From contig JAQFVV010000954.1 in the NCBI GenBank assembly GCA_028023455.1, positions 62,001-126,000 of the forward strand: DNA of 64,000 nt, given 5' to 3'. The notes beneath the pieces were generated by a model. It was given only the letters and a program-made list of their open reading frames with translations, was not told where the DNA came from and searched no databases. Numbering within the stretch: the first letter of the stretch is position 1; the number at the start of each line of letters is the position of its first letter. Shown here in pieces: positions 48,880-61,462 of this stretch. Position numbers and translations under genes: made by a program. The DNA is from Epiperipatus broadwayi (lineage: Eukaryota; Onychophora; Udeonychophora; Euonychophora; Peripatidae).

Positions 48880-49205
48880 GGCTGCAGAAGGGAGTTTGCT
48901 ATTAACTGAAAGGAGACCCTTTGATTCCTCTTGGAGGCCTTAAAGGAACTGAGCAGGGCAAATTCCTAATGTCCACTCCATACGTTCTTGTCGTTGCAGC
49001 TGTTATTACTATGTGTTTATTCATATAGTATACGAACATGGATGGGCTGCTCACCAACACACATTAGCCAGCATGGTGAGTTTATTGGCTTTTTACCTCT
49101 GAGTTTAAGATCAAGAAACACCATGGTCTGTCTTCTCAATGCATGATAGGGCAGAATGAATGTTTGTGTAAATGATAAATATTTTTCCAATATATATATA
49201 CAATT
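48880..49205 (+). other. Likely 5' UTR of the RTE LINE
   Basis: Composition changes abruptly from very AT-rich to balanced at about 48,880 (TATGGCTGCAGAAGGGAG) and remains so into the ORF. The element therefore probably starts here rather than at the ATG. The true 5' boundary cannot be proved without another copy. Confidence 0.4.
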
Positions 49206-52144
49206 ATGACAGACAAAAATAAAGCATGGCCCTTATTCCCAGGAGGCTGTAAAGTCACCAACCAAGGCAGTGGTTGGTGGCCAAAGGCGGAGGGTGCTAA
49301 GAATCCCCTGATTGTGGACCCAGGCTGCCATTTGATGACAACTTTTTATTTAGGTACTTACAACTGCAGATTACTTTCAAGTGAAGGAAGATTGCAAGAA
49401 TTAGAAGAAGAACTCTCTTATATTAAATGGGATATTATTGGACTTTGTGAAGTTAGAAGAAAAGGTGAAGAGACAATTGATTTAAAAAGTGGACATATAT
49501 TCTATTATAAAGGCATAAATATTGGAAATACAAGTGGAGTAGGATTCATTATAAATAAAAAGTGGAAGAACAATATTGTCAAGATTGATGGTGTATCAGA
49601 CAGAGTGGCAAGATTAGTTATACAACTTAATAGCAGATACCAAATGCAGATAATTCAGGTTTATGCCCCAACAAGTTCTCATAGTGATGAAGTAGTAGAA
49701 GATTTTTATATGGATGTACAAAAGGCTTTTGATCAAAGTAAACAACATTTTAAAATTGTTATGGGAGACTTTAATGCTAGAATTGGTAAACAAATGAAAG
49801 ATGAAAGTGCTGTAGGTAATTTTGGTTATGGTAATAGAAATGAGAGAGGACATAGACTTGTGGAGTTTGCAGAAAAAGAAAAACTTTATATTATGAATTC
49901 TTTTTTTGAGAAAAATGCTAAAAGAAAATGGACATGGAAGCATCCAAGGAAGGTACAGCAGAATTGGATTATATTTTGACTAACAGGAAATACATATTTC
50001 AAGATTGTAATGGTCTTAATAGATTTAACACAGGAAGTGATCATCGATTAGTAAGATGCAAAACTAGAAAGACAAAAATTGTTAAGAAAAACAATATTTA
50101 CAGTTGATATTCCTAATCTTCAGAAACATTCTAATGAATTTAAATTAGAACTTACAAATCGGTTTCAAGTATTAGTAGATTTTGAACATGATTCAGATTT
50201 GAATGAAATTAATATGAAAATAACTGATACACTTTTAAAAACTGCAAGAAAGATAGCTAGTAGAAAAAGCAGCAATTGACCAATACAATTTCTATTGAGA
50301 CTAGAGAATTTATGAAGAAAAGAAGAAATATGAAGATATACAAAAATGATGCATTAAAAAGAATTGAATATCTCGATTTTTGTAAAATGGTGCGGAAAAG
50401 AGTTGAAAATGATATAAGAAAGTATAACTGTGAACTAGCAAGAAAAACTGTAGAAGAAAATAAAAGTCTTAAAAATGTAAAACAACATTTTCATATTGGT
50501 AGGAAATTTATATCTGCAATAAGAAAAAAAGATGGAATTATTACTAAAAAGAGAGATGACATCATGAAATTGATAGAAAATTTTTATCAAGAATTATATA
50601 GTAATAAAGAACAAGTACCTCCTATATCTATTACATCTTCCGAATTGCCCAGAATTTTAAATGAAGAAGTGAGAAATGCAATTAAATGTATGAAGAAAGG
50701 AAAGGCTCCAGGTAATGATGGAATTATAATTGATATATTAAAAGAAGCAGGTGGAGAAACAGAAAATTTTTTAGCAAAGTTATATACTAAATGTCTAAAT
50801 GATAAAGATGTACCGGATGATTGGAAGAATGCAGTAATAATATTAATATTTAAAAAAGGTGATAAAGAAGATTTTAGAAATTACAGACCTATCAGCCTTT
50901 TATCAGTTTTATATAAAATTTTTACCAAGACAATTACAACTCGTCTACAGAGAACATTGGATTTCCACCAACCAAGGGAATAAGCTGGATTTAAAAGTGG
51001 TTTTAGGTCAGTAGATAATATCCAGGTATTGAGAGAAGTTATAGAAAGGACAAATGAATATGAGTTGTCATTATGTTTTGGATTTGTAGATTATGAAAAG
51101 GCATTTGATTCTATAAACATTTCTTCAGTGATTAAAGCATTGGATCACCAAGGTATAGATCCAGGATATTGTCATATTTTAAAGAATATTTATAAAATTG
51201 CAACAGCAACAATTAGATTATATAATGATACTGGGAAAGTCAACATTCAGAAAGGTATAAGACAAGGTGACTCCATATCTCCAAAACTTTTTACAGCAGT
51301 GCTGCAAGAAGTATTTTGTGGATTAAAATGGGAAACTAAAGGAGTGAAAGTAAATGGAGATTATTTAAGTCATTTAGATTTCGCAGATGATGTAGTTGTT
51401 TTTGCAAATAATGCTTCAGAGCTGCAGGAAATGTTGCAGGAGTTATCAGATGAAAGTAGGAAAGTAGGACTAAAGATAAATGTTAAAAAGACTAAAGTAA
51501 TGTTTAATCGATTTGCTCAAAATATGAAAATAAAGATTGATTATGATGAATTAGAAGAAGTTAACAGTTACAAATATCTTGGTCAGATTATTAATACAGA
51601 CAGAAACATAATGGAGGAAATTAATCATAGAATTAAACTTGGTTGGAGTGCTTTTGGTAGAAATAACTTGATACTAAAAGGAAATATGCCTATGTGTTTG
51701 AAAAGGAAGGTTTTTAACAAATGTGTTTTACCAGTTCTTACTTATGGATCTGAGACTTGGACACTCAATAGAAGAGCAATACAGAGATTTCAGACCACTC
51801 AAAGAAGTATGGAGAGATGTATGTTGGGAGTAACAAGAAGAGATTGAAAATGCAATGTATGGGTAAGAGAACAAACAGGTGTTACTGACCTCATTGAAAA
51901 AATTAAAAGATTGAAGTGGAGTTGGGCTGGACATATTGCTAGAAGAGATGATAATAGATGGACAATTGAAATTTTAAACTGGATTCCAAGAGATTGTAAA
52001 AGACCCAGAAAGAGACCACATGTGAGATGGATGGATGAAATAAGAAAGTGTGCAGGGGTGATGTGGAGAAGAGAAGCTAAAGATCGAAGAAGATGGATTA
52101 AACTAGGAGAGACCTTCATCCTGCAGTGGATTGATAATGGTTGA
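49206..52144 (+). pseudogene. RTE-type LINE endonuclease-reverse transcriptase, nearly complete
   Basis: It encodes an APE-like endonuclease followed by a reverse transcriptase. Endonuclease: LGTYNCRLL (about 49,350), DIIGLCEVRRKGEE (catalytic Glu), VYAPTS, VMGDFNARIG and GSDHRLV, the last after a frameshift near 49,970. [50 protein letters not shown] (motif A), KGIRQGDSISPKLFTAVLQE (motif B), LDFADDVVVFA (motif C, FADD at 51,380-51,391), KINVKKTKVMF, SYKYLGQIINTD, then the C-terminal YGSETWTLNRR, WAGHIARRDD and RPRKRPHVRWMDEIR blocks typical of RTE. Frameshifts lie near 49,970, 50,090 and 50,279. In-frame stops are TAA 50,981 (where the family has Q in REQAGF) and TGA 51,845 (family R). It ends with TGATAATGATGATGAC, a short repeat tail as in RTE elements. 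Inactive but fairly young. Confidence 0.9.
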
Positions 52145-52164
52145 TAATGATGATGACTACAGTA

Positions 52165-55100
52165 TTATACTATATTCTTTACATGAAATGAAATCATTTG
52201 ATTGACCATAACAACTTGTTATTTATCATTAGTGTAACAAGAGCCAAATAAATACATTTCAAAAACATAATCACAGTCAACTTAAAAAAAATTTCAGCAT
52301 ATTAAAAAAAATCTAATATACTCTGAGTTTGTATATTGTAATCAATATTTAAGACTTTTGTTGCAATGTGTACTGTGCTGATTTAAATAAACAAATATGA
52401 TAGCTATATTGGATTGCACGACATGTCACTATTTTATCAAGTGTGGTAGCCATGTTTTTGCAATGACTTAGCAATTTATTGAATAGTACAAAATGTTTTG
52501 ATTGCAGAGGTACAGACTATTTAAGTTAAAGCTTAAAGGCATTAATCTTATTCACTTTATTTGTATTGCCTTTCACCACACACAATTTATTATTAATTGC
52601 ATAAAATAATCCTCATATTTTCTCCCCAAAATGCAATTCAAATATGTTCAATTTGATTGAAATTAGCATTTGTAAAGATTTTAATCCAGAATTGATTGTC
52701 TAAAATTTTAGCTAATACTTATACTATACATAATTTAAAATTTAATATTGATAATATATATGAAAAAAAATTATTTTTAGTGTTATGCTGAATGAAATTC
52801 ATTTTTTTTCTTGGTACTGCATTTTTTTTACATGTGTCATAATGTCTCCATTGCTTTAGATATCTGAAAAGAATTATGAAGTGATTTAAAATTGAGGAAG
52901 CAGAGTAAGTATTATTTTTAATTTACATTTAGTAATTTTTAATATTAATTGTATAAATCTGAACCATTTTATTCACTTTACTCCCTCTTTTTTTACTGAA
53001 AATATTTTAGATTAGCGATGGTAGCAGTTTTGATTTGACAGAAACATTTTAATTCAAAATTAATGGACTGAATATTTTTAATTTTATGTTGAATGAATTT
53101 GCTATTTTTACAGTACTATGTTGATTTACAGTTGTGTATTGAATGAACCTTTTTATTTTTTTGCTTTTGTAATCATTAACAGTGAAAATCTTTATTTTGG
53201 AGATGTTATTAATGAAGTAATAATTGTCTCATAAAAACACCGGACGAAAATAAAATAAAATAATGTACATTCATTAATCATATTTTAAGCTTATAATCAA
53301 AATATTGAATGCAGCACTATAACATCATATTTTATGAATAAAATATGTGCCATATAATTTCAGCATGAAAGTCACTTTTGGCTGAGATGACTTTAATAAC
53401 TTTTTAATGATGTCATCAGTGTTACAAAATGGTTACCAAAAAAAAAATTTAAATTTTTTTTTTGTGTTATGATCATTATAGTGAATAATCAATTGATTGT
53501 AAATCAAAATAATGGTTCAATTTGATGATGATTGCTATTGTGAATTCTTATATATATTTTAGACCAAGCACTAAGTGGGATAAAGGTACATATATTTTTT
53601 GCTTTTGATGTAGCAAAAATATTATTATTTTTCCCTCTATATTGTGGATTAAAGTGTAGTTCGAAAATGAGAATATGTGTTTAAAAAGTAAGGTAGTGGC
53701 TTTGAAACAGTAACATCACTGAAAGAATATACTTAGCATGAATTTATTAAATTTTAATTAATATAATGCTTATTGGTCTTGTTCTGAAATTGGTATTATC
53801 CAAAACTTAAAATTTTAACCTTGCTGGTTTACATTTTGGAGTAGTAGTAGTTGAAGTTGTTTGCTATTATCAAAGAATGTCATAAAAATTATTCCAAAGA
53901 TTGTTGCAGCCAGAAAATAAATTATATTAAATTATTTTTCAAGCTAAAAATGACTTTCAATATGTATAACAATATGAAATTCTTCAACAGCTTTATATTA
54001 AGTTTATTTAAAGTTAAACATTGCTGACTTACATCTATAGTCAACTTCATCAATTTTATATGAGAGAAAGGAACATGTCTCTGGAAGAAACCTTGGATCC
54101 AACTTGACATGTGTGTTTTACTTAGAAGCCAGACTGTCTTAACAGAAAAAAGCTTGAATTTGAATAACTATTACAAAACTGTGGAACAAAAATGTGGAAC
54201 CTATGTTCCCACCAACTATCATTTATAAAAGTTTTTAAGGAAAGAAATTATGGTACTTTTGCATTACTCTGTATACTAAGCTTGGCAGCCATTTTAGTTT
54301 GAATTATACAGTTTCAGGAACATACAAAACAAAATAGCTGACAAGAAGTGGCCTTATTTAATATTCAGTTTTTTTATTATTGTTATTTTTAAAAAAGAAA
54401 AATTTCTGCAAAAATTAATTCTAATATTTCCACTTTATTTATTATTATTTTTTTGTATTAAGTCAACTTATTAATATAAAAATAATAAAAACATAAGAAA
54501 CATAACCGTAAAGTGTCAGATCATGCCATTAATGCAGACTTCAACTTAGTAATACAAAAAAATAAAAAAATTATAGAAAACATAAAGTATCGCATCATGC
54601 TCATTAAGACAGATTTTTTTTTTATGGACAGATTTATATACCTTTGGAAATACTTCATTGCATTAAGTTCTGTCAAAGGAGGATCCAAACTTTCAATATT
54701 TTGCAAAAATAAAGATGTATACTTAAATACAAGTATAGTATATGTACTTTAAGCTAGATGTAATCAAAAGGGATGTAAAGAAACTATGATAATGTTTGGA
54801 ACATATCAACATTTACATGTTCTAATATAAATAAATAAAAAAAATTAAAATGAGACTTCTGAATGGAAATTTAATTGATTTAATAATTTTTTAAATTTAA
54901 TAACCAACATATAGTCAGTAAAATAGAACAGAAAAAACAAAACCATAAACAAATAATTGTAGAGTCCCTGAAACTATATAATTCAAAATAAAATGGCTGC
55001 CAATTTTGGCAGACAGGTAAATAGGCAAATATCAAAATCATGAATTGTAATAGCTGTACCAAAAGACAGCAAAAAGAATATCAATAATAAAAAATATGTT

Positions 55101-55730
55101 AGTGTGTGCATATATTTAAAAAAGATAATGAACTCATTGATTTTATTTTATTTTTTTAAAATTTATTCATATATAGCTATAATATAGTATGTTATTGTGT
55201 TAACAAAATACATTTTAATTTTTTGTTATTTGAAAAAATAAGAATTTAATTTTTTTCAAAAAAAAAAAAAAAGATGGGAAGGGATCTAATTGTAAGTTTA
55301 CATTTTTGTTTTATCACATTTTATTGAAAGAGATGTTATCTTTTTTAACTTGAGAGAAAATAAAGTTATTTTAATTAAATTAATAACAAACAAAATACAG
55401 TTTCTATTTTAAAAATAGCCCATAATTTCAATACATAAAACAAGTCACATGCAATTTTTTTTATAAATCTTGATATTGATTTATTATATATAGCCACAGG
55501 TATATAACAAGCCTGTGTTTCAGTTATTATATGAACTATTATAAATTACAATAAAACTTCAATCCAACTACATTCTTTTATAGTCTTTCTGGGGGAATGT
55601 TCTTCTAAGTTCCAAAACCATGCATTATTTTTAATATATTTGTTCATAATAAAAAAAGAAAGCCTCTAATTTTTATATAGTTTTTTTTTTAAAAAAAGTA
55701 CGTCTTAACAATGATACATTCTTTTGTCGT
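52165..55730. other. AT-rich DNA without recognisable genes
   Basis: No feature could be supported; short frames are chance products of AT-rich sequence. Confidence 0.5.
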
Positions 55731-55734
55731 ATTC

Positions 55735-56998
55735 ATTTTTTTGGAAGAATTCTGTTATATTGAAAGTAGGTTATTTTTATGCAGAATGTTAAAAATTCTA
55801 TTATACTATCAATAGGAAGAGTTCTGGTTTATAAGCTATTATCACCATTTAATCTTTTCCTTACAATAGGCAATGCTTCTTCACATAGCTTACCAATAAG
55901 TCAGTTATTTCAATTTTCATGTGCTTGATTAATTTTACAAAGTGCTGTGAATGCTTGGCAAAGGACTGGGTCTTATATGCCAAAAGACTTCAAACTTTGA
56001 GGAGAAATCTTTACAAATTTTGGCAGAATTTCTAGAACCAAACAAGAGGTCTTAATGGAACATGATCCTTATGGATTTTAGGTAGACCATAAAGGTGAGG
56101 AATTTTTCTAAAATTTATTTTACTTTTCACTGAATCTCTGAAGTACATGCAATGTTTTCTAAATAATGCTTGTAACTTTGTTTCTGAACTCAATATCAGA
56201 TTTTTTGCCACTTTTCTGTATTCATCTACTGTGAGAGTTCTTGTATTTTTTGTCACCATCAGTTGTATCCATTACAACTGTTGCATTGCCTTTGTCAGCA
56301 GGGGAATAATTATAGATTTATCTACTTTGAGAGATTTAATTGATTTGCTCTCATCATAGGATATGTTTAACTCAATGCTTCTAAAGACAATTACATCTAA
56401 TAAAGGGATATTAGCCAGTGCTATGGCAAAGTTTAATCCTTTTTCAAGAACAGAAATTTCAGTATCTGTTAGCTATTTTGAACAGATTTTAAAGATGAAG
56501 CTGGTACACTGCTTGGTACATTATGATTTTTGATATGCCCATGTAAGTTAGTAAGTTTCTTTTTTGCCATTGTTTTATTTTTCTATGTAATGTAGAATAT
56601 GATTTTCTTCCTGCTTGAGAAACTCTTGTGAAGTCTTCATCAGTAAGTTTATTTTTAGACAACATTCTGCATTATTAATAGAATACAAGATTTGATATTT
56701 AAAAAACCTTTGAGCATTCATTCTTTCTCTTAACAGAGCATCACTTGCTCTCTGAGCAATTTTCTCTGGGAATGAATTGGGTTTTTTAATTGCAAACCAC
56801 TAGGATCTATCTCTTCTTATTTACATTTACTTAAGAAATTTAAATGATTTTTTGCTTTGGTTAGCTTTAGACATAATTTTTTCATAATCTCTAAAGTTTG
56901 ACATAGTATCGGGTTCATACCAAAATACGTAAGTGTTTTTATGAATGTTTGTTGTGATGATAGTGTTTTAGTTGTATTTATATGGACTATTTTCATCA
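55735..56998 (-). pseudogene. Penelope-like element PLE-3, minus-strand copy
   Basis: Reading from 56,998 downward, the protein starts MMKIVHINTTKTLSSQQTF. It continues through the PLE N-terminal region, VTKNTRTLTVDEYRKVAKN and the diagnostic IPHLYGLPKIHKDHVPLRPL (56,032-56,259). It then passes into SLLAYKTQSFAKHSQHFVKL and a partial RT. Compared with the plus-strand copy, a small deletion removes RT motif A (SFDVESLF), and homology stops at about 55,735, so motifs B and C and the endonuclease are missing. The GLPKIHK block is better preserved here than in the other copy (CGLLKIHK). It shares its 5' end with the plus-strand copy in a head-to-head arrangement. Confidence 0.8.
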
Positions 56999-57028
56999 TC
57001 TGATATGAGAATTGAATGTCTTTTGAAA

Positions 57029-59430
57029 TATAAATACAACTAAAACACTATCATCACAAATCTTCAGGAAAACACCAAGTATTCAGTATGGATCTGATAC
57101 TATATCAAAATTTAGTTATGAAAAATTATATTTAAAGCTTGCCAAAGTAGAAAATCATTTAACTTTTTTATGTAAATATAAATATGAAGGAATAATTTCT
57201 AAAGGTTTTCCATTAAAATCTCCAATTCACTCCCAGAGAGCTGAGAAAATTACTCAAAGAGCAAGTGAAGCTCTGTTAAGAGAAAGAATGAATGCTCAAA
57301 GATTTTATAAGTATGAAACATTGCATTCCATTCATAATGTAGAATGTTTTCTAAAAAATAAACTTACTGATGATGGTTTCACAAGAGTTTCTCAAGCAAT
57401 CAGACAATATTATATATTACATGGGAAAATGAAACATTGCCAAAAGAAAAAATTTGCTAACCTACATGGGCATATCAAAAATCATAATGTCAGTTTTAAA
57501 CATCTAAGTGAAATTTCTGTTCTTGAAAGAGGATTAAACTTTGCCATAACACCATCTAATATCCCTTTATTAGATATAATGGCAGCCACCAAGGAAGTCA
57601 CTTATAGATTGACTTTAAAAGAAACACCAGAATTATGCTGGAGAATAAAAGAACACTTGACATGCAACAAAAATTGAAGTCAAACATATTCTATGGTGAG
57701 AGAAAAATCAATTAAATATCTCAACATAGATAAATCTATAATTATTCTCCCTGCTGCCAAAGGCAATGCAACAGTTGTAATGGATATGAATGATTATGAG
57801 GAAAATACAAGAACTCACAGCAGGCCAATACAGAAAAGTGGCAAAAAATCTGATACTGAGTACAGAAACAAAGTTACAAACATTACTTAGAAAGCATTGC
57901 AGGTATTAAATGATTGAGAAAAAAAGTAAAACAACATTATTTTTCAGCAAAATTCCTCACCTTTGTGGTCTACTTAAAATCCATAAGGACCATGTTCCAT
58001 TAAGACCTATCATTAGTTGTAGAAATTCACCTTGCAAATATTTGTCAAGATTTTTTTCTCAAAGTTTTAAGTCTGTTGTCATATAAGACCCAGTCTTTTG
58101 TCACAGATTCTAGACACTTTGTAGAATTAATCAAGAACATGAACATTGAAAGAACTGACTTACTGGTAAGTTTTGATGTGGAAAGTTTATTCATAAATGT
58201 ACCATGTGAAGAAGCACTATCTGTTGTAAGGAAAAGATCAAATGGTGATAATAGCTTTCAAACCAGAACAACTCTTTCTATTGATAGCATAATAGAACTT
58301 TTAACAGTCTGCATAAAAACAGCCTACTTTCAATATAACAGAATTCTCCCAACAAAATGAAAGAATGGATATGGGCTCACCATTGTCATCCCTGATTAGC
58401 AATATTTATATGGATGGATTTGAAAACACAGTCATAAAAACTACTCCATATCCATCTAAAGTTTGGCTCTGCTATGTAGATGATACATTTCTTGTATGGA
58501 CCATGGTGAAGTTCTACTACAAACTTTCTGGAAAACACATCATAAATCATTCCCCTTCAATTAAATTCACAACAAAGTCAGAAGAAGAACAAAAATTGAT
58601 ATTCTTAGATGTTCTTGTGACAAGACTCCTTGATGGTAAAATCAAAACTACAGTTTACCAAAATGCACACATACAGGGAAATACTTTTCCTATACAACCA
58701 ATCACACCAGAAACACAAAACATGGAGTTATACTATCACTATGGAACAGAATAAAAGAAATTTGTTCAGAAACCAGCAATTTGAAAAAAGAAGAGATCTA
58801 TATACAACAAACTCAAATTAAAAATGGTTATCCATCAGCTATTATTAAGAAAACCTTAAATAGACAGCAAAAGGAACCATCAAAATAAAAAAAAACAATT
58901 ACTGGTATTATAGTGTACCCATATATACCAAAAAATCCAAACAAATTAAGGAAAATCTGAAATCAGTATAACCCCAGAACAGCTTACCAGAGCCATACCA
59001 CACTATGAGGAATTTTAACATCTACAAAACCTAAACTTGAATGGCTGAAAAGAATAAACTGCATCTATGAAATATCACGTGAATGTGGAAGAATGAATAT
59101 TGGTGAGACCAGTTATTCCATTGAAAAGTGCTTGCAAGAGCACAAAGTAATGATTAGAGGAGAGAAAACAGATGTCTAATGTAGCAGATCACATATATGC
59201 TTATGAACATATGTTTAATTGAGAAAATAGAAGAATATTGGGAAGAGAAGAAAAGGTACCAAGAAGAAAATATAATGAAGCTGCACACATGATAATGACA
59301 AACAATTGCATAAGTCAATCTAGTGTGACTATACATCATGAAGGGAAACCAGTAATCAACATTGCTCTTAGAAAAAGTGGAGAAGTCAGGAGGAGCACCC
59401 TCATAGATAAGTATATGAAATTTCTACTGA
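57029..59430 (+). pseudogene. Penelope-like element PLE-3, plus-strand copy (RT and GIY-YIG)
   Basis: The open frame from 57,029 (NTTKTLSSQ) lacks the first few codons seen in the minus-strand copy. It runs to a TGA at 57,675 and beyond. ISVLERGLNFAITPSNIP is the PLE start block (LEKGL-x-F-x-PTP). IIILPAAKGNATVVMD matches the ADKGNATVVMD block. Then come IPHLCGLLKIHKDHVPLRPI (about 57,950-58,010), motif A LLVSFDVESLFINVP (Asp 58,175), motif B MDMGSPLSSLISNIYMDGFE, motif C VWLCYVDDTFLVW (YVDD 58,473-58,484) and IFLDVLVTRLLDGKI. The endonuclease piece at 59,055-59,160 reads INCIYEISRECGRMNIGETS then LQEHKVM, a GIY-YIG pattern with C for the first G and N for the second Y. Several frameshifts and stops make it inactive. 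It is the most complete PLE here. Confidence 0.85.
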
Positions 59431-59441
59431 CTATTGGATTT

Positions 59442-59525
59442 GGCAAGATGGCTCAGCTGGTTAGAGCGTTACCTTAAAATTCAATATTCAAAGAATCTAA
59501 GGGTCCAGGTTCAATTCCTATTCTA
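59442..59525 (+). ncRNA. tRNA-like sequence (pol III A and B boxes) at the PLE-3 3' end
   Basis: TGGCTCAGCTGG (59,449-59,460) is a perfect A box, with a 4-bp D stem GCTC/GAGC. GGTTCAATTCC (59,508-59,518) is a perfect B box, and spacing is slightly long for a tRNA. The acceptor and T stems do not pair well, so it is not a functional tRNA gene. It lies directly after the PLE-3 endonuclease and before the terminal repeat. It may be a tRNA-derived part of the element or a separate SINE head inserted there. Confidence 0.6.
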
Positions 59526-59649
59526 GTACTGTCATTGGTCAGGCCAGCAACACCTGAAGAAGGGGGAAGAATAATACCTCTTATTGTGTGCTATTACTAA
59601 CAGCTGAATGTATTTGGAAATATTTAAATAAAGTTAAACTTTTCTAAAG

Positions 59650-59735
59650 ACATTTAATACTCATATTAGATGATGGAAATAGTTCAACATATAAATACAA
59701 CTAAAACACCATCATCACAAAGCATCAGAAAAACA
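59650..59735 (+). repeat. PLE-3 terminal repeat (pLTR-like)
   Basis: GACATTTAATACTCATATTA, then GATGATGGAAATAG, then ATAAATACAACTAAAACACC-ATCATCACAAA. The same block forms the 5' end of the minus-strand copy (reverse complement of about 56,945-57,020), and its last part begins the plus-strand copy (57,030-57,060). Penelope-like elements often carry such terminal repeats from partial tandem copies. Confidence 0.75.
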
Positions 59736-59739
59736 ATAG

Positions 59740-61240
59740 AATGTTGAACCTTATTGATTATATCCCCAGGACATTACATATGATTATAGCATCTGATGTT
59801 AACATATATGCTGTTTTCTTGCATCCTGCTGAGGTGAGGGAGATACAAGAGATTCTTAAAGAACTAAAATGGCAATTGTGATAATGCAAGATGTAATGAG
59901 CATATATGTGGTTACACTCTCAGATATAGGTTTAAACCTACAATATTCTATTTAACTTCTTACAGATTTATAATGAATTAATAATGAAATGCTACTAGCT
60001 TTTATAAAATAGAGGGAGTATATTTTTCAGACATTTTAATAATCTCCAAGTATACATTCTACAGTGGTCTAGTTATTAATTATTTTGTAATTAAAGCAGG
60101 GGTAAAGCTGGAAATATTTACTTACATACATTAAAAATCACAGTTACTAATAGACAATTGCAAATGATTTATAATTGTGACTTATTACATGATTGTGACT
60201 TCAGGCTCTAAAATACATTTAAGAAATATTGAACACAATGCTAGTTTGTATCAAACAAAAAATTTCCCAATGATGAAAAGATGGGTATTCACCGCCTTGG
60301 TGAGGTCAAGTCCAGAAAATTCCTTGGATTATAATTCATATGAGGCAGGAACCTGCCTATGTAACTGGTACAAACTTATTACTATCACATAGCAAAATTT
60401 ATCTGCATAGATAATATTAATAATAATGACAGTTACCTGATTAAGAATAAAATGACCATATCTAGAAAACATTCAGGTATTTAATTTCTGTGAAACAGGA
60501 AGGATAATCTGCCTATAGAATTAGAATTAGTATATGAATTAATCACATAAAAATAATTCAGCAATGTAATTTATATAAAAAATGAGCAATAATTAATCAT
60601 TAATTCTTAAAGCCTGGAAATTACAGTTATATTAAAAAACAAGCATGAGAAACCACATTATAAGATTTCACTTGGGCTTGTTTATTAATGACTAATCATC
60701 TAGATCAAGATATAAATACTCTCAGAATAACATTCTATTAATCACTGCCTAATGAATATTGCCCCTAAAGATTGTATTCATTCATACTGTTGTTAACTAT
60801 AAACAATACATGGTATCTCAAGAGATGTGTGATTTAGGTATATAATTATAATTAAACATTTGCTTAAAATATTAAAAATTATCTTGGCTAGCACACATGT
60901 ATTTCTCCCTTAGAAAAATGTAAATCAACTTTTATTTTATATTTTTAAAATTAGGTTTTTTGATTTTTCTGACTTTGATAATTTCATTAAAAGCAAAATT
61001 GTAATCAAAATGCTTGAATAATTATATTACTAAAAAAACAAAATCTTTGAGCCAGGTGAGTAAGGGAAATTGAGGCATCTTTGCATTTTATTAATTAGCT
61101 TTCTTCTATTCAGGTGAGAGATGATTTCTGGAATTTAGAGTACAAAAATATATTTGCATATTAGCCCTTTGTCACATAATCACTAGATACTCAAATATAG
61201 TAAATATGTACAACTTAAATGACCATATATATCAATACAT
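59740..61240. other. AT-rich DNA without recognisable genes
   Basis: No coding or repeat feature could be supported. Confidence 0.5.
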
Positions 61241-61242
61241 AT

Positions 61243-61462
61243 TTGGTTATTCTTGAGAATATACAGGTTAGTTTAATTTATATGTATAATGAAAAGTTTA
61301 GATAATATTAAAATAATATATATTACATTCAAATATCAGCCTTTCAAGCTAATTGGTTATTCTTGAGAATATACAGGTTAGTTTAATTTATATGTATAAT
61401 GAAAAGTTTAGATAATATTAAAATAATATATATTACATTCAAATATCAGCCTTTCAAGCTAA
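61243..61462. repeat. 110-bp tandem duplication
   Basis: TTGGTTATTCTTGAGAATAT starts at 61,243 and 61,353; both units end TTTCAAGCTAA and appear identical. The second copy runs into the palindrome. Confidence 0.95.

Noticed and set aside
59442-59525. Functional tRNA gene.
   Set aside because: A and B boxes are perfect, but the acceptor and T stems do not pair; called tRNA-like only.
59550-59575. CTGAAGA followed by GGGGGAAG as a hammerhead ribozyme core, since PLE terminal repeats can carry these.
   Set aside because: There is no room for stem II and no GAAA; stems I and III cannot be formed.
60177-60392. 71-codon frame as a host exon.
   Set aside because: No recognisable domain and no supporting neighbouring exon.
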